A stretch of DNA of 64,000 nt from Catalimonadaceae bacterium JC749. Lineage in GTDB: Bacteria > Bacteroidota > Bacteroidia > Cytophagales > Cyclobacteriaceae. Under the pieces are notes generated by a model. That model was given only the letters and a program-made list of their open reading frames with translations. It made no database searches and was not told the DNA's origin. The DNA is taken from positions 1 to 64,000 of the forward strand of contig JAJNNC010000016.1 of the NCBI GenBank assembly GCA_021730635.1. Direction: 5' to 3'. This document shows, one piece after another, positions 16,787 through 24,368 of the stretch. The translations under genes and the position numbers were made by a program. Every line of letters begins with the position of its first letter. Within the stretch, counting starts at the first letter, position 1.

Positions 16787-18469
16787 ATGATCAACATCCG
16801 ATACGCTTATACCTACCTACTCATTTTAGTCAGCTTTCCTGTCTGTCTTTTAGCCCAACAGCATAGCCAAGCCATAAAGGCCAAAGTAACTTCATCCGAA
16901 GTATGGGTAGCTGACCAGGGAGATGGCACCTATCGCAACCCCATCATTCATGCTGACTACTCCGATCCGGATATCGTACGGGTAGGCGATGATTTCTTCA
17001 TGACTGCCTCTTCTTTTAATGCCGTACCTGCCTTGCCAGTGCTGCATTCCAAAGATCTGGTCAACTGGAAAATCGTGAACCATGCCATCCAAAGATTTCC
17101 TGACCCCTATTTTGATGAAGTACAGCATGGCAACGGTGTATGGGCTCCTTCTATTCGTTACCATGAAGGTTGGTACTACATCTATTGGGGCGATCCCGAC
17201 CGGGGTATTTACCGGGTACGAACGCAAGATCCTTTCGGAGAGTGGTCGGCACCCGAGCTGGTCAAGAAAGCCTACGGCAATATTGATGCCTGTCCGCTGT
17301 GGGATGATGACGGCAAAGTCTACCTGGTGCATGCCTTTGCCAATAGCCGGGCAGGGGTGAAAAATCTGTTGCAGGTACAGGAGCTCTCAGCCGATGGGGC
17401 TACCATTGCAGACCAACGAGCCATCGTCTACGATGGGCATCAGGATCAGCCGACGCTGGAAGGACCTAAGTTCTACAAACGAAATGGGTACTACTACATC
17501 TTTGCGCCTGCGGGTGGGGTATCCACCGGATGGCAGCTGGTGCTACGCTCTAAAAATGTATGGGGGCCTTATGAAGCCCGTAAGGTACTGGAACAAGGTT
17601 CCACTGATATTAATGGGCCCCATCAGGGCGGATGGGTGGAACTGGAGAATGGAGAGCAGTGGTTTGTGCATTTTCAGGACAAAGGCGCTTATGGCCGTGT
17701 GGTCCACCTGCAACCCATGCAGTGGGCCGATGACTGGCCGGTGATGGGCAAAGATCTGGATAGCAATGGGGTGGGAGAACCCGTCACGCAGTTTCAGAAA
17801 CCTCAGGTAGAAAGCGCTGCTGACATCGCAGTACCACAGACCAGCACTGAATTTGAAAAAAATACGCTGGGGTTACAATGGCAGTGGCAGGGAAACTTTT
17901 ATGATCACTGGTATAAGTTTTCAGAAGGAAAACTGCAACTACAGGCACAGACATACCCTGCCCTACCCCATACGCTGTGGAAAGTGCCGAATCTGTTATT
18001 GCAAAAGTTTCCGGCACCCACCTTTGTCACTACCACACCAGTGGATGCTTCCGCACTTTATCCTAAGGAAAGAGCCGGATTGGTTATCATGGGTTTAGAC
18101 TATGCTGCGTTACAGCTGACACCCTCACCGGAGGGGACGCAACTTTCACTGACGATCTGTAAGGATGCTATTGCGCTGAACTCAGAAGAAGTGGTTCAAT
18201 CAGTCAGGCTGAAGGGTAAAAGGGCATGGCTACGGGTGGAGGTGCAGGAAGGCGCGCTGTGCCAGTTTTCTTACAGTGAGAATGGAGAAGATTTTACAAG
18301 TATCGGCGAACCTTTCCAGGCCAGGGAAGGTCGCTGGATCGGGGCTAAAGTAGGTTTGTTTGCCGTTACGGCACAGCAAACCGGGATGAAAGGTCAGGCC
18401 GCTTTTGATTACTTTCACCTCGAGCCGGTAGTACCCGAGGATCAAAAAATAAGACAATCACTAAAATAA
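16787..18469 (+). CDS. Glycoside hydrolase family 43 protein with C-terminal beta-sandwich
   Basis: This is a probable arabinofuranosidase, beta-xylosidase or galactosidase trimming pectin side chains. The start at 16787 has AGGA just upstream and begins the signal peptide (YTYLLILVSFPVCLLAQ); an upstream ATG at 16718 would add 23 residues. The five-bladed propeller starts GTYRNPIIHADYSDPDIVRV (catalytic base Asp), with DACPLWDDDGKVYLVHA (pKa-modulating Asp) and LEGPKFYKRNGYYYIFAPAG (acid Glu). From about residue 340 a GH43 C-terminal concanavalin-like domain follows (GLQWQWQGNFYDHWY ... FDYFHLEP). At 560 aa it matches two-domain GH43 enzymes. The next gene starts 6 bp downstream. Confidence 0.92.
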   Translation: MINIRYAYTYLLILVSFPVCLLAQQHSQAIKAKVTSSEVWVADQGDGTYRNPIIHADYSDPDIVRVGDDFFMTASSFNAVPALPVLHSKDLVNWKIVNHAIQRFPDPYFDEVQHGNGVWAPSIRYHEGWYYIYWGDPDRGIYRVRTQDPFGEWSAPELVKKAYGNIDACPLWDDDGKVYLVHAFANSRAGVKNLLQVQELSADGATIADQRAIVYDGHQDQPTLEGPKFYKRNGYYYIFAPAGGVSTGWQLVLRSKNVWGPYEARKVLEQGSTDINGPHQGGWVELENGEQWFVHFQDKGAYGRVVHLQPMQWADDWPVMGKDLDSNGVGEPVTQFQKPQVESAADIAVPQTSTEFEKNTLGLQWQWQGNFYDHWYKFSEGKLQLQAQTYPALPHTLWKVPNLLLQKFPAPTFVTTTPVDASALYPKERAGLVIMGLDYAALQLTPSPEGTQLSLTICKDAIALNSEEVVQSVRLKGKRAWLRVEVQEGALCQFSYSENGEDFTSIGEPFQAREGRWIGAKVGLFAVTAQQTGMKGQAAFDYFHLEPVVPEDQKIRQSLK

Positions 18470-18475
18470 AATACG

Positions 18476-20179
18476 ATGCACAATAAAAAGATTTTGTACT
18501 GGATAAGCTTCTTATGGCTGTGTACGTTGCCGCTTTACGCACAAACACCGGAGATCAATCCTCAGGTTCCTGAAGATTTGTATGCCAACCTGGAATTTGA
18601 CATGCCCCGGGTGGCGGAGCCTGCCTTTCCGGATTTTACCGTCAATATTACCGATTTTGGCGCGGTGGGCGATGGACAAACGCTCAACACACAAGCCTTT
18701 GCGGAGGCCATTGCTGCTGCCGTAGAGCAGGGAGGTGGAAAAGTTATCGTACCCGCCGGTGTCTGGCTGACAGGGCCTATCACGCTGAAAAGTAATATCC
18801 ATTTGCACACGGAAAAGGGAGCGTTGGTGGTCTTCAGTGATAACTTTGATCTTTACCCCCTGATAGAAACCAGTTTTGAGGGGCTCAACACTTTCCGCTG
18901 CCTGTCACCTATCAATGGGGTAGGACTGGAAAATGTGGCCATCACCGGAGAGGGAATCTTTGATGGTTCCGGCGATGCCTGGCGTCCGGTCAAAAAAAGC
19001 AAAATGACCAGCGGACAATGGAAAAAGCTGCTTAGTTCAGGCGGTGTGCTCAACGAAAAAGGCGATATCTGGTATCCTACGGAAGAAGCCAGGCGAGGAG
19101 CCGAGCAGAGTGCAATGAATGTACCTGAGGAGCTTAATACCCTGGAAGAACACCGGAAGATCAAAGATTTTCTGCGCCCCGTCATGGTGAGTATCGTGAA
19201 GAGCAAGAAAGTGCTGCTCGATGGACCTACTTTCCAGAACTCACCGGCCTGGAACATTCATCCCCTGATGTGTGAGGATGTAACCCTCCGTAACCTGACC
19301 GTGAAGAACCCCTGGTACTCGCAGAATGGGGACGGGCTGGACCTGGAATCCTGCAAAAACGTGGTGATCTATAACAACAGCTTCGACGTAGGCGACGATG
19401 CCATCTGTTTTAAATCCGGTAAGAATGAGGATGGCAGAAAACGGGGCATCCCCACAGAAAATGTTATTGTAAAAAACAATGTGGTCTATCATGGGCATGG
19501 TGGGTTTGTGGTAGGCAGTGAAATGTCGGGGGGTGTCCGGAATGTAAAGGTATCGGATTGTACCTTCATCGGTACCGACGTAGGTCTCCGGTTTAAAAGT
19601 ACCCGCGGACGGGGTGGTGTGGTAGAAAATATTTATATTTCCGATATTGATATGATGAACATTCCTACCGAACCTATCTTGTTTGACCTGTACTATACAG
19701 GAAATTCACCTGTTCCCGAACCGGAAGAAACCCATCCCGACAAGGAGAAGCTGGCGGCGATGATGCCTCCCGTGACGGAAGAAACGCCTCAGTTCAGAAA
19801 TATTACCGTGAAAAATATCGTGTGCAAAGGCGCGGGCAGGGCGTTGTTTCTGCAAGGCCTTCCTGAAATGAATCTGGAAAATGTGCGCCTGGAAAATATC
19901 ACCATTGAGGCCGACAAAGGAGGAGAAGTGATAGATGCGAAGGGAATCCATATGAAAAATGTGGAGATCAAAGCAGCGGACGGACCGGTCTTATCTTTCA
20001 GGAATGCAAAAGACGTACAGGTTCTTAACTTTGATTACCAGTCGGAAGAACAGACGGTAGTGAAAGTGGAAGGTCTTTGGAGCGACAATATCAGGTTGGA
20101 TAAGGCGAGCTTTGACAATGTGGATCAGCAAATTCAGGTAGGCAAGCATGTAGAAAAAGATGCTGTAAAACTCAATTAA
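18476..20179 (+). CDS. Glycoside hydrolase family 28 (polygalacturonase-like)
   Basis: The enzyme hydrolyses alpha-1,4-linked galacturonate (homogalacturonan, or galacturonate-rhamnose bonds in rhamnogalacturonan). After a signal peptide (WISFLWLCTLPLYAQ) comes a right-handed beta-helix starting NITDFGAVGDGQTLNTQAF. The catalytic motifs are visible: NGDGLDLESCKN, FDVGDDAICFKSGK with the Asp pair, HGHGGFVVGSEMSGGV with the conserved His, and a positively charged RFKSTRGRGG. At 567 aa it is longer than fungal enzymes but normal for Bacteroidota exo-acting GH28. It lies 6 bp after the GH43 gene. Confidence 0.93.
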   Translation: MHNKKILYWISFLWLCTLPLYAQTPEINPQVPEDLYANLEFDMPRVAEPAFPDFTVNITDFGAVGDGQTLNTQAFAEAIAAAVEQGGGKVIVPAGVWLTGPITLKSNIHLHTEKGALVVFSDNFDLYPLIETSFEGLNTFRCLSPINGVGLENVAITGEGIFDGSGDAWRPVKKSKMTSGQWKKLLSSGGVLNEKGDIWYPTEEARRGAEQSAMNVPEELNTLEEHRKIKDFLRPVMVSIVKSKKVLLDGPTFQNSPAWNIHPLMCEDVTLRNLTVKNPWYSQNGDGLDLESCKNVVIYNNSFDVGDDAICFKSGKNEDGRKRGIPTENVIVKNNVVYHGHGGFVVGSEMSGGVRNVKVSDCTFIGTDVGLRFKSTRGRGGVVENIYISDIDMMNIPTEPILFDLYYTGNSPVPEPEETHPDKEKLAAMMPPVTEETPQFRNITVKNIVCKGAGRALFLQGLPEMNLENVRLENITIEADKGGEVIDAKGIHMKNVEIKAADGPVLSFRNAKDVQVLNFDYQSEEQTVVKVEGLWSDNIRLDKASFDNVDQQIQVGKHVEKDAVKLN

Positions 20180-20204
20180 CCGGAAAAAATTCAACGACAC
20201 GCCT

Positions 20205-20600
20205 ATGAAAATAGAACACTTCGCCCTGAATGTGGCACAGCCTAACGAGATGGCCGCCTGGTATGTGGCGCATTTGGGGTTGACCATTGTGAGGCAACTT
20301 TCCGAAGCTCCTTTCACCCATTTTCTGGCCGACAGTAGCGGCGACATCATGATTGAAATTTATAACAATCCGCCGGATCAGGTGCCTTCCTATGGGCAGA
20401 TGAATACGCTGCTGATGCATCTTGCCTTCGTCTCTGCCGATCCTGATGCAGACAAAGAGCGACTGCTGGCCGCCGGTGCTTCGCTGGTAGCCGATCAGCA
20501 TCTGGATGACGGTTCTCACCTGGTCATGTTGCGCGACCCCTGGGGGCTGGCTTTGCAGCTGTGCAAAAGAGGAAAACCCATGTTGTCCGGTGGAACGTAA
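20205..20600 (+). CDS. Glyoxalase/bleomycin-resistance (VOC) fold protein
   Basis: This small cytoplasmic metal-binding enzyme of the vicinal-oxygen-chelate superfamily has two beta-alpha-beta-beta-beta units: MKIEHFALNVAQPNEMAAWY (metal His5 candidate) and LLMHLAFVSADPDADKERLL, with LRDPWGLALQLCKR at the end. The length of 131 aa is usual. It begins 25 bp after the GH28 gene. A relic of a similar gene lies at 15662-15763. The substrate cannot be named; VOC proteins are frequent in pectin loci of this phylum. Confidence 0.85.
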   Translation: MKIEHFALNVAQPNEMAAWYVAHLGLTIVRQLSEAPFTHFLADSSGDIMIEIYNNPPDQVPSYGQMNTLLMHLAFVSADPDADKERLLAAGASLVADQHLDDGSHLVMLRDPWGLALQLCKRGKPMLSGGT

Positions 20601-20633
20601 ACGGTAAGCACAGTTTCACTGAAACGGAAAAAC

Positions 20634-22454
20634 ATGGACCTATACCAACGCCACGTTGAAAAGTATGAAGCAGAGCACTTAGCCTATTCTAAGCGTTTAA
20701 ACAGACTTTCTACCCTCCGGTTAATGGCTTTTATCTTCTCGGCCATCCTCATTGTCATTTTGGCCAATGAAAGGCTGCTGGCTTTGCTGTTAATTGTGGC
20801 TCCGCTGTGTGTGTTGGGTTTTGGTGCGTTGATCAAACACTATAACCAAGTGGCTTATCTCAAGCAACATGCTGCCTTTCTGAAAGAAATCAACGTACAT
20901 GAAATAGTAAAGCTGCAGAACAAACTATCAGATTTTCCCACAGGACAGGCGTTTAGCGACCGCAATCATCCTTATGTCTCGGATCTGGATATTTTTGGTG
21001 CGCACTCTCTTTTCCAACTCTTGAATCGGACTGCCACCGAGTCGGGGCAGCGGGTGCTGGCTGACTGGCTTTCGGCACCCGCTACCAAAGAAGTCATCCT
21101 GGAAAGGCAGCAAGCCATTCGGGAGCTTACGCCAAAGCTGGATTGGAGGCAGCATTTTCAGGCATCGGGCCTGCACTACGAGAATAAAAAAAGCGATTAC
21201 CGTCAGCTGCTGGCATGGATAGAAAAGCCGGTGCAGTTGCTGCCACAGCAATCAAAATACCTGGCGGCTTGTATCGTCCTGTCTATACTATCCACCTCGG
21301 CAGCGGTCTATTTTGCTTTTCACCTGCTTTCAGCGGATTGGTTTATCCGTATGGTACCCCTGCTGATTATCGCATTTGTCAATGCGCGGTTTCTGAAAAG
21401 AGTGCGTCCCATTACGCAGGAAATGGTAGAAAATACGCATAACAAAGAAATATTAGGAGGGTATCAGTCGCTTATCCTTGCCATTGAAGCAGAGCATTTT
21501 CAGGCGGCAACCCTTCAACGGCTTCAATCGGCATTTCGCCATCAACATTACTCTGCCGCTGCCGAGATCAGCAAGCTGAAAAGAATCCTGGATATATTTC
21601 AAAGCACCGGAAACATGCTGTATCCTGCTTTCAACACTTTGTGGCTTCTGGATATTTACTGGATCCTTATGATAGAAAAGTGGAAAGTCAGGAACCAGTC
21701 CTATCTCAGTGTTTGGGCGGCTGCTGTCAGTGAGTTTGAGGTGTTGAGCAGTGTAGCCGGTTTTGCATATGCCAACCCCTCTTACATTTTTCCTAAACTC
21801 AGGGAGGAGTCTTACCACATTCATTTTGAAAGGCTCGGCCATCCGCTGATCAGTCCGGAAAAAAGGGTTTGCAACGATTTTCATCTGGACGGCCGGGGGA
21901 AAATCGCTTTGATTACAGGCTCCAATATGGCTGGGAAGAGTACTTTTTTAAGAACGGTCGGGGTGAACCTGGTTCTGGCATTTATGGGAGCCCCCTGCTG
22001 TGCGAAGTCCGGGCAGGTATCGAGTCTTCAACTTTTCACCAGTATGCGCACGCAGGATAACCTGGAAGAAGGTACTTCCTCCTTCTATGCGGAGCTGAAA
22101 AGGATAGCGCAACTGCTGCATTTGATTGAAAGCGGACAAGCCATCTTCTTCCTGCTGGATGAAATGTTTAAGGGTACCAATTCACAGGACCGCCACAAGG
22201 GAGGCGCTTCCCTGATCAGGCAGCTCAGCGAGCTCAACGCTTTTGGCATGATCTCCACACACGATTTAGAACTGGCCAAATTAGCCGAAAGGCACAGGAT
22301 GGTGGATAACTACAGTTTTAACAGCGAGATACACCAGGGCGAAATCACCTTTAATTATGCGCTGACGCAGGGCATCTGTCGTGACTTTAACGCCAGCGAA
22401 CTTATGAAAAAAATAGGGATCAAAATCCTGCCTGATTTTAATGCAATTGGATGA
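20634..22454 (+). CDS. Membrane-associated MutS-like ATPase
   Basis: This is a MutS-family ATPase that lacks the mismatch-recognition domain and has membrane helices instead. Two helices lie at about residues 28-75 (LMAFIFSAILIVILANERLL and LLLIVAPLCVLGFGAL) and two more at about 210-255. The core MutS lever region follows, then the ATPase domain with Walker A GSNMAGKSTFLRT (about residue 429) and Walker B FFLLDEMFKGTN, plus the STHDLELAKLA switch. At 606 aa it matches the Bacteroidota membrane MutS-like family, not MutS1 (about 870 aa). It is not expected to do classical mismatch repair. It sits 33 bp after the VOC gene, with no functional link to pectin visible. Confidence 0.85.
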   Translation: MDLYQRHVEKYEAEHLAYSKRLNRLSTLRLMAFIFSAILIVILANERLLALLLIVAPLCVLGFGALIKHYNQVAYLKQHAAFLKEINVHEIVKLQNKLSDFPTGQAFSDRNHPYVSDLDIFGAHSLFQLLNRTATESGQRVLADWLSAPATKEVILERQQAIRELTPKLDWRQHFQASGLHYENKKSDYRQLLAWIEKPVQLLPQQSKYLAACIVLSILSTSAAVYFAFHLLSADWFIRMVPLLIIAFVNARFLKRVRPITQEMVENTHNKEILGGYQSLILAIEAEHFQAATLQRLQSAFRHQHYSAAAEISKLKRILDIFQSTGNMLYPAFNTLWLLDIYWILMIEKWKVRNQSYLSVWAAAVSEFEVLSSVAGFAYANPSYIFPKLREESYHIHFERLGHPLISPEKRVCNDFHLDGRGKIALITGSNMAGKSTFLRTVGVNLVLAFMGAPCCAKSGQVSSLQLFTSMRTQDNLEEGTSSFYAELKRIAQLLHLIESGQAIFFLLDEMFKGTNSQDRHKGGASLIRQLSELNAFGMISTHDLELAKLAERHRMVDNYSFNSEIHQGEITFNYALTQGICRDFNASELMKKIGIKILPDFNAIG

Positions 22455-22486
22455 TACGACAGAAAATAAGAACATATCTAAAATGG

Positions 22487-22726
22487 ACGTTTTTTCGGTG
22501 CGTTGGGCGAAAATTTAGCGAGGGTGCATTAGCCAAGTGCGGGGAAGCTTTAAATTTTCCGCGCCACGTCGGCTTGACTTTTTTGGCGGCCGGAGTGGCG
22601 ACTCCCGCTGCCGTTCGTTTTTTTGCGGTTCCCCGCCGGGACAAGAAAAAAATGAACAAGGCAACGATGCCCAATGAAATTGTTTACAAGCTATGGTTTG
22701 TAAAACAAAATTTTTAAACAAGTTCT
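22487..22726. repeat. Dispersed repeat, copy 2 (with 27-bp hairpin insert)
   Basis: This is the second copy of the repeat at 13588-13807, in direct orientation. It differs mainly by 27 extra bases at 22587-22613 that fold on themselves: GGCGGC pairs with GCTGCC and GGAGT with ACTCC around a GGCG loop. The insert length is a multiple of three, so the minus-strand frame (22438-22674) stays open. The copy ends 10 bp upstream of the second CE8 gene and probably includes its promoter. Confidence 0.85.
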
Positions 22727-22736
22727 AAACCATATA

Positions 22737-23726
22737 ATGCAAGACAAGCGTATTTCTACAACCATTTTATTCTTCATTCTTCTGCCACTCACCCTTTCTT
22801 TCTCATGGGCGCAGCCTTCTTATGATTTTATGGTAGCCCAGGATGGCAGTGGCGATTTTACGACCGTACAGGAAGCCATCAATGCGGTGCCGGATTTCCG
22901 GAAAAACAGGACCACTATTTTTATCAAAAACGGGGTTTACAAAGAAAAGCTCATATTGCCTGCTTCTAAAACGCTGGTTTCTTTCATCGGAGAAGAAGCC
23001 ACAAAGACCATTCTGACCTACGATGATTACGCGGCTAAGAAGAACATCTTCGGAGAAGAGAAAGGCACCACCGGCTCTTCCAGTTTTTTCATCTTTGGCG
23101 ATGATTTTCATGCCAGGAATATCACCTTTGAGAATTCAGCAGGTCCTGTGGGACAGGCCGTGGCTGTTCGTATAGATGGCGACCGGGTGGTGTTTGAGAA
23201 CTGCCGTTTTCTGGGGTTTCAGGATACCTTGTATCCTCACGGGGAGCATAGCCGACAGTATTACAAAGATTGTTACATAGAAGGTACGGTGGATTTTATC
23301 TTCGGCTAGTCTACGGCCGTGTTCGAGAATTGTGAAATATTCTGTAAGGATGCAGGCTATATCACGGCGGCTTCCACCCTTGAAACTTCCCCTTATGGGT
23401 TTGTCTTTCTGCATTGTACCATCACGGGGGAGGCTCCGGAACATTCTTTTTATCTGGGGCGACCCTGGCGGCCTTATGGCAAAGTGGTCTTCATTGATTG
23501 CCATTTAGGCAAACAGATCAAGCCGGAAGGCTGGGACAACTGGGGGAACCCGGATAATGAGCAGACCGCCTATTTTGCCGAATACCAAAGCCGGGGACCG
23601 GGTGCTCATCCACAGAGCCGTGTACGCTGGTCGCATCAGCTGACCCCGGAAGAGGCCGCTCAATATACCGTCAGCAATGTGCTCAAAGGAGAAGATGACT
23701 GGCATCCATTATCCGTGCCCAAGTGA
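22737..23726 (+). pseudogene. Pectin methylesterase (CE8), second copy, interrupted by an in-frame TAG
   Basis: The frame 22737-23726 encodes a full-length 329-codon CE8 protein except for TAG at 23307-23309. The first part has a signal peptide (ILFFILLPLTLSFSWAQ), FIKNGVYKEKLILP, GQAVAVRIDGD, FQDTLYPHGEHSRQYY and GTVDFIFG with the catalytic Asp. The stop falls directly after DFIFG. The same frame then goes on with STAVFENCEIF, YLGRPWRPYGKVVF (Arg-Pro-Trp) and a normal C terminus. Many related proteins have Trp at the stop position, so one TGG-to-TAG change explains it. Without read-through the product lacks the RPW substrate-binding part and should be inactive. It may be a recent pseudogene or a sequencing error. 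Confidence 0.9.
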
Positions 23727-23778
23727 TAGCTGTAATGTGTGCCAATGGCGATTTATACACTAAGTTCAGCCATCTTTT
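23691..23778. repeat. 88-bp direct repeat, copy 1 (CE8 tail / cupin tail junction)
   Basis: Bases 23691-23730 are identical to 26941-26980, and the following 48 bases remain clearly similar. The repeat covers the last codons of the CE8 gene (EDDWHPLSVPK stop) on the plus strand and the last codons of the cupin gene (KMAELSV stop) on the minus strand. The second copy lies beyond the AraC/TPR gene without the rest of either gene. Confidence 0.9.
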
Positions 23779-24130
23779 TGGCGATATGGTCCATTACTTC
23801 AGCAAACTCTTTGGTAGGGTTAAAATCAATTAGCTTCACATCTTCTTCTACCATAGCAGTATGGCCTGGGGGTAAGTAAAAGACGTCACCGGTAGTCAGT
23901 ACCTCTTCGTTGCCGTCGTCATAGATCACACGCATAGTGCCCTGAATAATATAGCCCCAATGCGGGCAATGGCAACTGTCGTTCTTGAGCCCCTTCAACA
24001 AAGGCGTTACATCCGTTCCCGCAGGCATTTCATTAAAAGCAACGGTCATACCTCCATAGCCGGGGAGGTTGCGCATAATCGTATCGGGGGCTTGCATTCT
24101 GACAGGCAGGTCTTCTTTTTTGATTTTCAT
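23753..24130 (-). CDS. Small cupin-domain protein
   Basis: This is a single-domain cupin of 125 residues. The metal-binding motif 1 is seen as CHCPHWGYIIQGTMRV and motif 2 as GDVFYLPPGHTAMVEEDV. The start at 24128-24130 (MKIKKEDLP) is preferred; an upstream in-frame ATG at 24193 adds 21 residues without homology character. The convergent CE8 pseudogene ends 26 bp away. In a pectin locus a small cupin could be KdgF-like, opening unsaturated galacturonate, but the sequence does not show KdgF-specific features, so only the fold is claimed. Confidence 0.82.
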   Translation of the reverse strand: MKIKKEDLPVRMQAPDTIMRNLPGYGGMTVAFNEMPAGTDVTPLLKGLKNDSCHCPHWGYIIQGTMRVIYDDGNEEVLTTGDVFYLPPGHTAMVEEDVKLIDFNPTKEFAEVMDHIAKKMAELSV

Positions 24131-24368
24131 AGCCTTGGTGTTTTCGTTGTGAAACAATATGAATTCAAGGTATGGAAAGGGTACTGTAAACACGTATCAC
24201 TATGGTTGCGGTTTATTATATTATTGTTGCATTTGTTATGTCAAGGTGATATGCCACCAACCTTTCCATTTGATAAGTACCCAAAAAAGAGTCATCGGAA
24301 AGAGATGCCGGAAACAAGGTCAGGGATAGGGATCACTATGATTGCAGGGGCTTACAATAGGGTTGTAT

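Noticed and set aside
23753-24130. Naming the cupin KdgF
   Set aside because: Only the general cupin motifs are visible; the context fits but the sequence alone does not separate KdgF from other small cupins.
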